64,000 bases of DNA from contig JAJEKB010020467.1 in NCBI GenBank assembly GCA_022393335.1, forward strand, positions 179,405-243,404. Direction: 5' to 3'. Position 1 is the first letter of the stretch, and the number at the start of each line of letters is the position of its first letter. Made by a program: the position numbers and the translations under genes. Positions 1 to 12,029 of the stretch are shown here, piece after piece. The notes beneath the pieces are model-generated. The model was not told the origin of the DNA and made no database searches. It saw only the letters and a program-made list of their open reading frames with translations. Origin of the DNA: Macrotrachela quadricornifera. Lineage: Eukaryota; Rotifera; Eurotatoria; Philodinida; Philodinidae.

Positions 1-1185
1 CGAATTGAATGCGACGAATTGATCGGCGACGAATTGACATAGTGCCGTACTGATGCTGTACAATCCTGTTTGACATTAGATTCATTAAAAGAACAATTAA
101 ATAATAGAGGATATCAACTAAGCCGTACAGCAACGTATTATCGGTACGTATTAAATGTTTCTTTTCAATTTTATGTATTTAAAAGTCAACCCTGATTCAT
201 TTGTAGTTTATTACCAAAATCTTCACGAAGTATTGATGGTCAACGACATGTACATACAGTACCAGTTCGAATTCGTCGTCCTGAAAATAGTTTACACAAA
301 TGCCATGATGATACAAAATTTGCTCAATCATCTATACGTGATTTAAAACAAATTGCATATACATTAGGAAATGAAGCTGTATTTTATTTAAGTCAAGATG
401 ATAAATGTCGAATACCTATGGGAATTCCTGCTGCACACAAACAAGCACCTTTAATAATGAGTATGAAAATACAAATCAAAATTCCTGATCATGATTTAGC
501 CATTGGTACAAAACACAAACTTATCCCAAGCAGTACGTACGCTTATTCTTCTTCATTGCAGTATGTGATCAGTTGTTTAATTTTTTTCTAGTATATGGCG
601 CTTGTCTTATTAATGAAGAACGTGTATCATATAGTGGACCAACATTTGCAGCAATTCGATCAGGTAAGCATGATCATAGTTCTGCTTTAGGTCATACAAA
701 AGATTTTAATACAATTGTACAACTACCTGAATTTGAAAAAGCAGCTTTAATGGATGGCAATGTAAAACCAGTTGTTATCATATCTGTCGATGGCGGGCCA
801 GATGAAAATCCAAGATACCCAAAAACTATCCAAGCAGCAACACTTTTATTTAAAAAATATGATTTGGATGCTTTATTCATGGCAACAAATGCTCCTGGTC
901 GTTCAGCATTTAATGAAGTAGAACGAAGAATGGCTCCATTATCTCATGAATTATCTGGTAAGCTGTTATTTTGCCAGATTAAAATAGTTTATATGTTTGT
1001 AAAATTTATTTTCTAGGCTTAATCCTTCCACATGATTATTATGGTCATCATTTAGATGAAACTGGTAAAACAATTGATCATGAATTGGAACTTCAAAACT
1101 TTCAACGTGCAAGGACATTTTTGTCCATAATTATAAATCATCAAAAATTCAGCTCTACTCAATTTTATTATTTATATTTTAATTA
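1..1185 (+). pseudogene. DDE-transposase-like gene fragment, multi-exon, 3'-truncated
   Basis: Four coding blocks join in frame through GT-AG introns: about 43-143, 207-532, 592-957 and 1017 onward. Introns are 144-206, 533-591 and 958-1016, about 60 bp each. The protein shows SQDDKCRIPMG, then SVDGGPDENPR, then NEVERRMAPLS, which fit the three acidic positions of a DDE/RNase-H-like fold. It continues with HDYYGHHLDETG. From memory this pattern occurs in an uncharacterised transposase-like family found in fungi, cnidarians and rotifers. The frame runs past the last recognisable residues (about 1113) into AT-rich sequence and stops near 1185, so the C-terminus is lost. The 5' end lies outside the window; a stop at 40-42 directly before 43 suggests another intron acceptor there. 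Domain identity is moderate confidence; exon structure is strong. Probably a mobile-element relic rather than a host gene. Confidence 0.6.
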
Positions 1186-1668
1186 ATCTGACATATTAGA
1201 ATTCTCACCACACACTTCACACACAACATTGACACAACTATGGACTTTACACACATATATTCCGCATTTATAACATTTGGTGCTAATTTTGCTAGCTTTT
1301 TATTTACTTGCACAATCGAAAGCTTTATCATAACAAATTTTGCAGAACAGAAAGAAATGTATGAAAGAGAAAAATATACTATGCAATAATAGTGTCTACA
1401 ACATCTGTACGATATAATAGACCAGAATACAGAAAAAAAAAGATATAAAGATGAGTGATACTAACATATGAATTTTTTTCATGTACAAAAAAACGTTGAC
1501 TTTTTCACGAAAAAGTAAAAATTTATTGAAAAGGGGATATTCAGCAGATGTTAGACCTATAAAAATTTACATTCTAAAAAGTTGATATCGATTAGTTCAG
1601 CTCTTCATTGAAAATTAAGCATTTTACACACGTATGGACGAAAATGTCCACGCACGGGCAACGAAGGG
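1186..1668. other. intergenic, no gene seen
   Basis: AT-rich sequence following the truncated DDE-like gene. Several homopolymer A and T runs; no coding frame with recognisable protein and no clear inverted repeat. Confidence 0.5.
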
Positions 1669-2400
1669 TTAATGAAACAAAATATACCAACAGACGCAGC
1701 ATGATAAGCTCTACAACTTACACAGGACCGTTTTTTTTTGCAGCTGCACTTTTTAGTTTTAAAATGATCAAAATTTTCAAAGATTAACTTTTAACCATGC
1801 AAAAATTTAATTTTTTTTTCTATTGACGAGTTCGTTTTTCACTATTTCATCTTTTCATCATCTAATATATTTTTCTGAAAAAACAAATTATCTTAAAAGA
1901 TGCGAAATGAAAAGCTCTACAATTTGCACAAGATAGTTTTTCTTACAGTTGTACTTCTTGTTTTCAAAATCGACAAAACTCAAAGGGACCAAAATAAAAA
2001 CACATCAGATGGTAAATAAGACAAAACTCCACTTGCCGTGTATTGAAAAAAGACTTTTTCGCAGCCTCGAAATCTAGTTGCTCAGAATTTTCTCAATTTT
2101 AAAAACAAAAAAATCAATTGTATGGAAGAATGTCTTATGCCAATTGTAGCGCTTTTCACGCTGCATCCTTTGATATAATTTATTTTCTTTTAAATGAAAA
2201 ATATCAGCCAAAAAAAGATAGAAAAAAAAACGAATTCATCCTGTGTCAAAAAAAAACATTATTTTCGCTCGGTAAAATTTTGACTCTTGAAAATTTTGAT
2301 CATTTTGAAATCAAAAAGTGCAGCTAGAATAAAAAAAGTGTTTTGTGTAAATTGTAGAGCTTATCACGCTGCATCTGTTGGTACATTTTGTTTTATTAAT
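1669..2400. repeat. palindromic element with GCAGCGTGA-type terminal repeats
   Basis: The left end (about 1669-1726) and the right end (about 2340-2400) are inverted copies of each other over about 50 bp; both contain the motif GATGCAGCGTGATAAGCTC or its complement, beside AAAATRTACCAACAGA. A second inner pair of the same motif lies at about 1893-1932 (plus) and 2138-2177 (minus), so the element looks like one palindrome inside another. No protein is encoded. The same motif recurs at 3.4-3.9, 11.8-12.0, 19.1-19.3 and 20.2-20.6 kb, so this is a dispersed non-autonomous family. Confidence 0.65.
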
Positions 2401-3197
2401 ACAATATAGTAAGTAAATGAAAATTGAAATGCAAAGCGCGGCCATTATACCTGGCCCATCCGTTATTTTGATTGTTTTTCATATAAAATTTGATCTATTT
2501 CAAGTGAAAATTCTCGTTCGGACCAAAAAATAAGATCCATTTCTCTAAACCATTTAAACTTATCATCATTGACAGCCATATATGAAGGCAACTAGAGATA
2601 GAAAATATAAATCGCACTGTTGTTGATATAAGCACTTAGAACAACAAAGAATTTATATCTTGCAATAATTCGAATCTGTAAGAATAATAATGCAATTGAG
2701 TCAGAATTGCACATGCCGATATTAAAATCAAGAGAAAAACAAAAACACAATTGTACAATAATAGGGACACTGTGCATAGAAAAGAAATGGGTATATAGGA
2801 TAAATCATAGTTTCGCCTCCTCACACAGTAGGAGTATTTTAAAGCATTTTTTTTCTCCGTTCTATACACATTCATACACATACGAGTCGATAGCTGAATC
2901 AGCTTAAAAAATAAACCACGGATTACAAAAAAAAGATTAACGGTGAAAGCAATTAATGTAGAAATAACAGCTTATTGCTTCAATTTGTTTACTTGGACTT
3001 TTTACCTTGTATATAGTTTCATATGATGATAATCGTGGGCTTTTTTTTCTGTTCTGTAGAAAGAATATTACGGATGAGTAGTTGCTTTTAAAAGGTAATC
3101 ATTATAAGCCAATATCTACATACATTTTTTAAATCATTCATTTTTTCATTACTGAATGAGGAGTCGATATCCTTCAGCGGTTATAAGCGTTCGTAAG
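2401..3197. other. intergenic, no gene seen
   Basis: AT-rich spacer. Short open frames here have no recognisable motif and lie on both strands over the same bases, as expected of noise. Confidence 0.45.
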
Positions 3198-4156
3198 TAC
3201 TGTGGGGGCGAATTGATTTTTCCCCTATCGTATTTTTGAGTTTTTATCACTAAAGTTCTTTTATTTTTTGACCTGCTATATATCGTGAGGAAGTCCAGGA
3301 TACGCTGCATCCTTTGGTGTGTTTAGTTTGAGCATCAAATACAATTTGAAAGTATAAAAAATGTATTAGAAGAAAATCTAACATTTTTTTTATACTACAA
3401 AAATAGGTGTCCATAATGTTGTAATATACTTTATTTCGCACATACTTCAGCTTAGGTAAATGATAGAATGCTGCATTTTTTTTCAAAAGATGCATCATGA
3501 AAAGCTCTGTAAAAAAGATATGATTAGAATCATTTTCGGTTATTCTAATCGTCTTTCTTACACTCAAAAAAAAAACAACCTACATCACTGCATCAGTTTC
3601 CGTCATATTGAAAATGTTTGGAAAACATATCTGATACTCTATAGGAATTATACTAATACAGCTTTTGTACAGCTTTGAACAGCGCATCTTTTAAAACAAA
3701 AATCAATATTCTATCATTTTCTAAGACTGCGATATATGCAAAACAAAAAGTGTTCTTAACATTTTCAATATGACAGAAACCGACACTATCATGAAGGTTG
3801 TTCATTTATGAAATAAGGAAGAACCATTAGAACAGAGGGACATGATTTTAATCATACTCTGTTTATAGGGCTTTTCATGGCGCATCTTTCGAAAAAAAAT
3901 GCAACATTCTATCATTTACCTAAGCTGAAATAAAGTATGTGACATTATTATGAACATCATATAGTAAAAAAAATGTTAGATTTTTTCTAATACAATTTTT
4001 ATACTTGAAATTGTATTTGATGCTCAAACTAAATACACCAAAAGATTCAGCGTATTCTGCACTTTCTCACAATATATACCAGGTGAAAAAATAAAAGAAC
4101 TATAGTGATAAAGACTCAAAAATACGAAGAGGGGAATTCAATTGGCCCCTACAGTA
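3198..4156. mobile_element. foldback MITE, TA-flanked, mariner-like ends
   Basis: Starts with TACTGTGGGGGCGAATTG and ends with the near complement CAATTGGCCCCTACAGTA. The arms stay complementary for about 180 bp (3198-3385 against 3960-4156). The centre is AT-rich and contains two diverged copies of the GATGCAGCGTGA-type motif (about 3484-3515 and 3866-3893). TA at both ends is compatible with a Tc1/mariner-type target, although the superfamily is inference. No transposase is encoded. Confidence 0.7.
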
Positions 4157-4377
4157 TTCTTCTTTGTATATGTATATATATTCTTAAATCGTCATCTCAA
4201 GAACAAACTTCTTCTTATAGAATTACATAAAATGGTAAGTTTATATCTTCAGGAAATGTAAACAAATTGGTTGTGTGAAAATTTTCAGAAAAATTAATTC
4301 AATCCTTAGAAATATAAGTCTAGAAAATTTGTTTTAATATTGAAATAATATAGCAATGAAATGTATAGTTTAAGCTT

Positions 4378-4407
4378 GGATTGGATTGGATTGGATTGGA
4401 TTGGATT
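4378..4407. repeat. GGATT microsatellite
   Basis: About six perfect tandem copies of the pentamer GGATT, followed by unrelated sequence. A small pure array in non-coding DNA; the short frame running across it is an artefact. Confidence 0.85.
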
Positions 4408-4409
4408 CA

Positions 4410-5664
4410 GTCAGAAAATTCATTTTAATATGGGACAAATACACAACTGAAATATATATCTTGAGCTTAGATTCGATCAGCAAGTTCATTTTTACTTACA
4501 TATTTCTCTCACATGATATGCTATATGACTTTATGGAACATCAGCGAATTTTAGAGATCAAACGAATTTCTGAGAAATCAAAATAGGATTTTGGGAAAGA
4601 AAACTATTTTATTGTTCTATTCTGTTAATAGAGAAATACCAAGAACTCCCTGCAAAAACCAAACTAAATCAAAATTTATGCATTACAAGCTACATATCAT
4701 TCAACTCAAAAGGGCAGATTGCATATTAATCCACGGGATTTCTGTTGATATTTTCATATGACATCTTATATGACTTCAGGTAAATCCATAGTAGAGTCAA
4801 ACTTGAAAGTTGAAATCAAGTATTCAATTGTTCAACTCTTTCATTACTTCTATCTCTGTGCGATTTTGCCTTCCTCACCTACCACAGTAAGCAGAAAAAG
4901 AGAATCAGAAACAACTCTACGACTCCCAATCATTTTTGAGTTAAGACTATGTATATCATGCTGGCTCTAGTGAGATGAATGTCCAGAAAAATAATTTCTG
5001 CTTCTAGCTTATTTCTGTTGAGATATTTAATTTTTATGGTGTCTCTCAGCAAAAAGCCGTGGTTCCTCTTAGGTTTACTGAAAAAATCTATTTTCGATTT
5101 CCGACTAGAAACTATGCACAGAAAAAGGTTTCAACTAGAGTAGTGTAGTTTGGAAGTATCAAATGTTGAGGTTGCTTCTATCCCTAGATACAAGTATGGA
5201 TAAAATAGCCTTTTTCCAAGGGCTTATGGCACAAAATTTCAAAATATTCATATTTAGAGAGAGGAGGAACCAAAAGATTTGAAACTTTCAGAACAACCTA
5301 ATCTTATTGATACCTTTCTCTATGCACAATTTCAGTTTAAATTTGAAAGTTGACTTTTCAGGTGAATCTGATTGAGACTACAGGGTTGGTATAAACACCT
5401 ACATTGACTCTTGCATTTTGAGATATCATATCTTAACAAGAGTTAAGGTGCACATCTTTGCGCATTCATTGAAGTTAGATAGTCGCATACTCTACCAAAC
5501 AATAGCTCAAAACTCGAATTTAGGTCCCGGAAAAATCCGGAAACTCAATACCAATATAGAGTAGCAGCTATGTTTCACCGGTTTGAATAGTAGTTTTCCG
5601 TTCTTATAAAAGCTAAAGGATTTTCATGAGTTCAAATGATCTTGTTATATATATTAAATACGAA
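4410..5664. other. intergenic, no gene seen
   Basis: About 1.25 kb without recognisable coding potential, TIRs or tandem repeats, between the GGATT array and the giant foldback element. Confidence 0.45.
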
Positions 5665-6119
5665 TCCATGACTGGTGCTCCCCAGACAGTTGCTCCCCGG
5701 ACATTTGCTCTCCAGCCACGTGCTCCCCAAAGACATTTGCTCCCCAAGGTATGGGTGTGAAATTATTGTTATTGTTACAAATAAAAATAACAATAACATT
5801 TTTTTGTTATTGTTATAAATAACAATAACTTTTTGAAAAATTTGTTATAAACAATAGACCAATAACAAACAATGGTCTATTCTGAAAAAAAACTCTCAAA
5901 ATGAATCACTACCTTTCCCATTTAGAGATGTGGAACTACTGTTATTTCTATTTAGGGATGAAAAGTCCTTGTTATTTTGTTATTATTCTCTCAACTGAAG
6001 GACGGATCATACTGAAAAAAGTAGTTTGTGTGTAGTGGTTGGTTGGATTTGTGTCAGGGTCCCAACTCATATAAAGAAAAGTTAACCATAACAACTTTTG
6101 ACAACTTCTTTACAAGACG

Positions 6120-6545
6120 CTACCACTAGGTTCTCAAATGTTACACTAAAGGGATACTCATAAGACGTCAAGTACTATACTATAGGGGCACCATTGGGCC
6201 CTCAATTGTTACACTATAGAGGTATCTATAGGTCCTCAAGTGCCATATCATAGAGGTACCCATAGGTCGTCCAGCACCATACTATAGCGATACCCTTAGG
6301 ACCTTAAGTGCCTCACTGTAGAGATACCCTGCGATCCTCAAGTACCGAACGATAGAGGTAGCCTGGGATCCTCAAGTACGGAGCCATAGAGGTACCCATA
6401 GGTCATCAAGTGCCATAGTATAGGAGTATTCTTAGAGCGTCAAGCGCTATACTATAGAAGTACTCGTGGCATCTCGAGTGCTATACTATAGGAGTATCAT
6501 TGGGCGCTCAATTCCTATACTATAGAGGTACCTAAAGATTCGCAA
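6120..6545. repeat. minisatellite arm, about 37-40 bp period
   Basis: Diverged tandem units built around TATACTATAGAGGTACCC and GGTCCTCAA. The same unit continues at about 7270-7345 after an inserted block, and reappears in inverse orientation at 8015-8550 and 9265-9300. The same family forms the arms of the second giant element at 30.6-37.0 kb. Unit count and period are by eye. Confidence 0.75.
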
Positions 6546-7268
6546 CCCATAAAAAAATAATACCAAAAATTAATTTTTAATCGGTTTTTTCTTGATTTAA
6601 AATGGATTAAAATGCCGCGATTTTAATCAGAGTTTTAATCATGAAAAACGTCGATTAAGATCAGTTATTTACGTAAAAGTCGATTTTAATTGATTTTTTT
6701 ATGATTAAAAATTTGATTTAAATCGTGCCATTTTAATCAATTCTGAATATGAATAAAACAATTAAAATCGAGTATCTCGAAAAAAAGTCGAATTTAATCG
6801 ATGCCTCATTTTAGATGATTATAATCCATTCTTACCTTTCAATCAATTTTAAACATGAACATTGGAAATAATCGCTTTTCACGAAATTCGAAATGAAAAC
6901 CTTGATTTTCACACAATTTTTTGGAAAAGAGACTATGAACTTACTACTGAGCTAAGATCAAATACTCATAATGTATTGGATCCCCTATAGAAATTGCTTC
7001 AAAATTAAGATGGGGAAATTACTTGAAATCGATTAAAATCGATTAGAATTGATTAAAACTGATTGAAAGCAATTAAAACCAATTCGATTTTTAACCGATT
7101 ATTATGATTTCTGGAAAAAATTGATATTAATCGATTTTGGTCGAACAGAATCGATTTAAATCAACTTTTGTTTTAAATTTGATCAAGAACTGTCATATTT
7201 AATGGATTTTTTTGATTTCGTTACAAAAAATTGGTTTTAATCATTTTTTGCTTTATTATTTTTTACAT
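6545..7268. repeat. AT-rich block of ATTAAAATCG-type repeats interrupting the minisatellite
   Basis: The block is dense in short diverged copies of TTTTAATCGATTTTAATC on both strands. Its edges are roughly complementary (AAAATAATACCAAAAATTAA on the left; AATCATTTTTTGCTTTATTA on the right). It separates two parts of one minisatellite arm, so it looks like an insertion. Non-coding. Confidence 0.5.
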
Positions 7269-8014
7269 ACGAAATGCTATACTATAGAGGTACCCTTGGG
7301 TCCTCAATTATTATTCTGTGGAGGTGCCCTCGGGTCATCAAGTAGTATTAATAATATTACAAGCTTCTAGTAAAAAATGTTTTATCCCAAACAATTTTAC
7401 AAAAGGAATACAATATTTTTTTTTCGAATGTTACCATTGAAGGAATTAAATTCGGATTGTTGCTTATTTGTATAAAGTTTCTACATAAATTCGTCCCATA
7501 TCGGCATATGCGAAAAAACACTGGCATTTCAGAATCGAGTGCTAACTGAGTAGAAACAACGAACGTTAATTGTTAATGACAATAACAATAAGTGCCACTT
7601 GTGACTAAAAACAAATAACTTTTTTCTGAAAAGCCCTACTTCAGAGTTCTGTTGACACGAATCACATCAATGAAGTTTGTCGAACCCCAACTGATACGAT
7701 TTGAATCAACGAAACGCTGATATAGGGCTTTTCAGAAAAAAATTATTTTTTATTAATAACAAATGACACTTATTGTTGTGGTTATTAACATGTAACGCTC
7801 GCCGTTTCGAGTCATTTAGCCTTCGAGTGTGGAAGGTCAGTGTTTTTTCGTATTTGCCAATATAGGAGGAATTTATCTAGAAACTTTATGCGAATAAGGA
7901 ACAATTCGAATGTATTTGCTTCAACAGTAACATTCGAGAAAAAATACTCGACCTCTTTTCTAAAATTGGTTTGGAGGAAACATTTTATAATTGGAAGCTT
8001 GTAATACTATTAAT

Positions 8015-8551
8015 ACTACTAGATGACTCAAGGATATCCCCATAGTATACCAATTGAGGGACCAAGGATATCCCTATTGTATCGCACTCGAGGACTTATA
8101 GGTATTCCTATACTATAGCATTTGAGGACCCAAGAGCATACCTATAGTATGGTATTTGAGAAGCTATGGGTACCCCTATAGTATGGTACTTGAGAAGCCA
8201 AGGGTACTCCTATAGTACAGTAATTGAACACCTATGGATATCCCTATAGTATGGTATTTCAGGACACATGGGTATCCCTATAGTATAATACTTGAGGACC
8301 TATAGGCACCCCTATAGTATGGTACTTGAAGACCCAAAGGTTCCTCTATGGTATGGCGCTTGATGACCTATGGATACTCCTATACTATAGCACTTGACGA
8401 CCCAAGGGTACCGCTATAGTATGGTACTTGAGAACCCAAGGGTATCCCTCTAATATAGCAATTGAGGACCCAAGGGCACCCTATGGTACAGCAATTGAGG
8501 ACCTTTGGGTATCGCTATAGTATGGCACTTGACTACCTTTGGGTACCCCTA
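8015..8551. repeat. minisatellite arm, inverted relative to 6120-6545
   Basis: Units around GGACCCAAGGGTACCCCTA and CTATAGTATGGTACTTGAGG in tandem, with more than ten diverged copies by eye. They are the complement of the arm at 6120-6545. Interrupted at 8551 by the nested element 8552-9264, and resumes at 9265-9300. Confidence 0.75.
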
Positions 8552-9264
8552 CACAGTGAGCAACAATCACCCTCACCCTCACCCTCAAGATTCTCGAAAA
8601 AAAAAAGATGGGTTCTGCATCCAACAAGGTTCTAAGGACGTATCTTTCCGTATTTTTTAAATCCTCAATACAATTTACATTGAAATGATCTCAAACTTTC
8701 ACTAATTATTCTTCCATGTCTGATTCATCATTGACCATAGCGCGACTTCGCACTGATGAGCTTAACCGGTGCTATGAGTCTCCTAAAAAATTAGGTTTTT
8801 GCCCCCGAATCCCTATTTTTTAAAACAAGGCATCATTTTGATACAAAACCAAGTTGATATTCAGAATCAGCTAGCTGAACTGCATCTATCGATATATAAT
8901 AAAAACCATCTTTTTGAAAATAATTTTTTAGCCTTTATGCAGGGAAAGCGTAGAAAAAAGTCATATCTGTTTTCTTTCCTTAAATAAGCATCTTAGCGAA
9001 AAACCAAGGTGATATTCGGAATCAGCAGGTAAAACCGTGTCGAATGGTGTACAAAACCATATATTTTCTAATAAAAAAGTTTTTTCGAGAAATGTGACTG
9101 GGGTCCCCTATAGGCTGTTTTGAGCAAAAATTCTTTTTCAAAAAATGGTTTATTTTATTCAGGATGATATTCTAAGTGATGTATGACCACTTCTAAGCTA
9201 TACAAATCCATTTTCAAGCAAAAAAGTTACATGTCCGCCTGGTACGCGAAAGTTCCCCACTGTG
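8552..9264. mobile_element. nested non-autonomous element, CACAGTG ends, CCCTA target duplication
   Basis: Begins CACAGTGAGCAAC and ends with the near complement GTTCCCCACTGTG. It is flanked on both sides by CCCTA (8547-8551 and 9265-9269), which belongs to the minisatellite it interrupts. The interior is non-coding and starts with three CACCCT units. A 5 bp duplication could arise by chance in repetitive flanks, so superfamily is left open. Confidence 0.55.
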
Positions 9265-9747
9265 CCCTATAGTATAGCACTTGAGGACCTAAGAGTAGTC
9301 TCTTATGAAGAAGTTGTCAAAATTGTTATGATTAACTTTCCTTGATATGAGCTTGGACTCTGACGCAAACCCAACCAACCACTACAGAGAAACTATTTTT
9401 TAGCATGACCCGTCCTTCAGTCGAGAGAATAACAACAAAATAACAAGATCTCCTCACCGGTAGATAGAAATAACAGTAATTTTACACCTATAAATGAGAA
9501 AGGTAGTGATTCGATTTGAGAATTTTTCAAGAATAGAACATTGTTTGTTATTGGCCTATTGTTTATAACAAACTTTTCAAAAAGTTATTGTTATTGATTT
9601 GTTATTCATAACAAATAACAAAAAAAGTTATTATTATTTATAACAATAACAAAAAAATGTTATTGTTATTGTTATTAATAACAAAAAATAACAATTACTT
9701 CTCACCCCTACCCCAAGGGCAGTTGCTCCACAAGAGCATTTGTCCCC

Positions 9748-9915
9748 TGACTAGAGTCCTGCGGGACAAACTTTTTTTATTGTCCCCTCCTAAATTTTTT
9801 TTAAATAGCCCCGATCCCGTTTGTCCCGTCACTAAAATTTTTCGGGACAATCTCGAATGTCCCGCGAGACGGGCAAGCGGGATTTTTTTGGGATTCGGGA
9901 CTCTCTCACAGGTCT
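9748..9915. repeat. GC-richer imperfect hairpin
   Basis: Rich in GGGAC/GTCCC words on both strands (AGAGTCCTGCGGGAC on the left, GGGATTCGGGACTCTC on the right). It stands out from the AT-rich surroundings and could be a small palindromic element. Open frames over it on both strands are shadows of this composition. Confidence 0.4.
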
Positions 9916-9989
9916 CTAATAAATAACCTTGATGTTCAAACATTGGTTTTTCTTTAGTAGTTTCCATCAAGCAATAAATAAATGTTTAA

Positions 9990-10649
9990 GGGGGGGGGGG
10001 GGGGGGGGGGGCTCAGAAACCAACTTTGTGATTTCTCATCCGATTTCAACGAAAATTTCAGAGAATGTTAGTCTTAGCTAGGGGAGACTGTGGTTAAAAT
10101 ACCTCCCCAAATCTCTGAGAAACAAATGAGTTACAGTCAATTTATTGGTCAAAAGTACCCTTCACGCGGGCAAGGCTTTCACAATGGGGTTACAAGCTAA
10201 TTATGTCGGGGTAGTTTTAACTTGTAGAGTGCCTTTAGGGCTAGATCCTCACGATTTCCGATTTTTGAAATTTCTCTTTGCTTGATTTTGAAAAATACTT
10301 TTTTTGAAAAATGTTCAAATTCAAAGCGCTAATAAAAATGAAATATCTAAGTTTTTTATTTTAGCAAAAGAGAAATTTCAAAAATCGGAGATCGTGAGGA
10401 TCTAGCCCTAAAGGCACTCTACAAGTTAAAACTACCCCGACATAATTAGCTTGTAACCCCATTGTGAAAGCCTTGCCCGCGTGAAGGGTACTTTTGACCA
10501 ATAAATTGACTGTAACTCATTTGTTTCTCAGAGATTTGGGGAGGTATTTTAACCACAGTCTCCCCTAGCTAAGACTAACATTCTCTGAAATCTTCGTTGA
10601 AATCGGATGAGAAATCACAAAGTTGGTTTCTGAGTCCTCCCCCCCCCCC
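9990..10649. mobile_element. 660 bp near-perfect palindrome with TTAA flanks
   Basis: TTAA at 9986-9989 and at 10650-10653 flank an element that begins with a run of 22 G and ends with a run of 11 C. Inside these runs two arms of about 270 bp (10012-10285 and about 10365-10638) are complementary with very few differences. Only about 80 bp of unpaired AT-rich loop separates them. TTAA duplications are typical of piggyBac and Kolobok superfamilies; no transposase is encoded, so superfamily is inference. The tight pairing of the arms suggests recent origin or arm homogenisation. Confidence 0.75.
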
Positions 10650-10999
10650 TTAATACTGTAGAAAAACGTTGATATGATATCTTTTAGAGGAAATATTGAG
10701 AAATGAATTCAAAAAATGTATTATCAAAATATATATACACATTTATGGATCAACCTAGTTGAAGAGATTAATTAATTGGAAATTTAAGCTTGTCAACACA
10801 GTACATATCTTTTATTGGATTATGTTTTTCTCTGACGTTAAATTAATTAGTTATGGTGTAATAGTATAAGATTAGAGAAGTAATTAAAAGAAAGTATGAA
10901 ACAGAATACAACATTGTCACTTTATTATATTTTATTTTGATGGTGGTTCTGCTGATAATCTAGTATTTTTCTACTTTTTGTTCCGTATAGTATAATTGG

Positions 11000-11158
11000 A
11001 GAGCAAGTGTCCTTTGGGAGCAAGTGTGCTTGGGGAGCAAGTGTCCTTGGGGAGCAAGTGTCCTTGGGGAACAAGTGTCCTCGGGGAACAAGTGTCCTTG
11101 GGGAGCAAGTGTCCGGAGAGCAAATGTCCAGGGAGCAACTGTCCAGGGAGCACTAGCC
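11000..11158. repeat. 17 bp tandem repeat at element terminus
   Basis: About seven to eight units of TTGGGGAGCAAGTGTCC with small changes, shortening to AGGGAGCAACTGTCC at the outer end. It pairs with the inverted array at 5668-5755 and marks the right end of giant element 1. Open frames on either strand with Pro/Cys/Ser repeats are artefacts of the array. Confidence 0.8.
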
Positions 11159-11389
11159 CAGCTCCCAGTAAATACATAATATTGTATAACTATAGAACAA
11201 CTGATAAATATAATGAGAACCTTAATTTGAAAATACATATTTTACTTATATGGTCCTATTAATAGTTTTCATCTATTTCATGTACTATGTAGTATCTGGT
11301 ATCTAACAGATACCCGGCATAAGATAGCAGCGAAGATGTATCTAAATCCAACACTGTAGAATCTTCAGTTCTAGCTACAATTTGAGTTC

Positions 11390-11797
11390 GAATCGGAGAT
11401 GTGCACGGGGCAAAATGTTCTGTTTTAGACTCAAGCTTCTTAACAACATGAAGCGTGTACTAAAGATGTGAAAATAATGTCATCTGATGCAGAAGTCTTC
11501 GGTCTACACGTTGGTACACTTTATTTCAACATTACATATAATTGAAAAAAATGATAGCTTGCATGGAGCTATGGGCCAAGTTCGCGCCGAGACGTCTTGG
11601 AGAGAGTTGACCCGTCGCCCTGTGAAGGCTATAATTTTTTCCAGTCATATTTAATGTTGAAATAAAGTGTACCAATGTGTAGATCAAAGACTTTTGCATC
11701 GAATAGCAATGTTTTCACATCTCTAGCACATGCTTCATGTCTTTAAGAAGCTCGAGTCTAAAACAGAACATTTTGCTCCCTGTACATCTCTGGAACA
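11390..11797. repeat. foldback element, about 160 bp arms
   Basis: Left arm about 11397-11560 and right arm about 11630-11790 are inverted copies; both carry GGCAAAATGTTCTGTTTTAG or a near complement. The short centre is GC-richer. Non-coding. Confidence 0.6.
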
Positions 11798-11814
11798 CAA
11801 TGTGAATAGCTTTA

Positions 11815-12025
11815 CAATTTACAAAGAAGAATTATAAAAAGATGCGATAGAAAAAATAAACGAATCCGTCTTTTACCAAAAAAAAGCATCTCGTTTTCGC
11901 AACGTCGAAATTTGGTCGTTTAGAAATTTGACTGTTTTGCAAAATAAATACTACAATTATAAAATAAGCAATTCTTTATGAATTGTAGAGCTTTTCACGC
12001 TGCATCTTGCGGTATAATTTGTTTT
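11815..12025. repeat. copy of the GTAGAGCTTTTCACGCTGCA family
   Basis: The right end (about 11980-12010) carries a full GTAGAGCTTTTCACGCTGCA motif. The left end (about 11815-11860) carries a decayed inverse copy. Interior is AT-rich and non-coding. Same family as at 1.7-2.4, 19.1-19.35 and 20.2-20.6 kb. Confidence 0.5.
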
Positions 12026-12029
12026 TTTA

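Larger units (their letters stand above)
5668..11158. mobile_element. giant foldback element 1 with minisatellite arms
   Basis: The left terminus (about 5668-5755) is a run of diverged TTGCTCCCC-type units. The right terminus (about 11000-11158) is its inverted counterpart, with units such as TTGGGGAGCAAGTGTCC. Inside, arms pair in order: GTTATT-rich tracts (5757-5870 with 9540-9690), a single-copy stretch (5990-6115 with 9300-9430), a minisatellite arm (6120-6545 with 8015-8550), and a core (7345-7650 with 7740-8020) centred near 7.7 kb. The right side is lengthened by later insertions, notably the 9990-10649 palindrome. No transposase is encoded. The plan resembles Foldback-type elements, with long internally repetitive inverted ends. 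Boundaries are read by eye. Confidence 0.65.

Noticed and set aside
4378..4407. GGATT array considered as telomeric repeat
   Set aside because: Only about six units, internal, and not the TGTGGG-type repeat reported for bdelloids.
6120..8551. Regularly spaced repeats considered as a CRISPR array
   Set aside because: Units are contiguous and diverged, without unique spacers, in a eukaryotic context with no cas genes.
9657..9970. Two 90-codon frames on opposite strands
   Set aside because: Cover a GC-rich imperfect hairpin; no domain and no splice or start support.
10960..11262. Overlapping frames on both strands with Pro/Cys/Ser-rich repeats
   Set aside because: They are read-throughs of the 17 bp tandem array at the end of giant element 1; all frames and both strands are open for the same reason.
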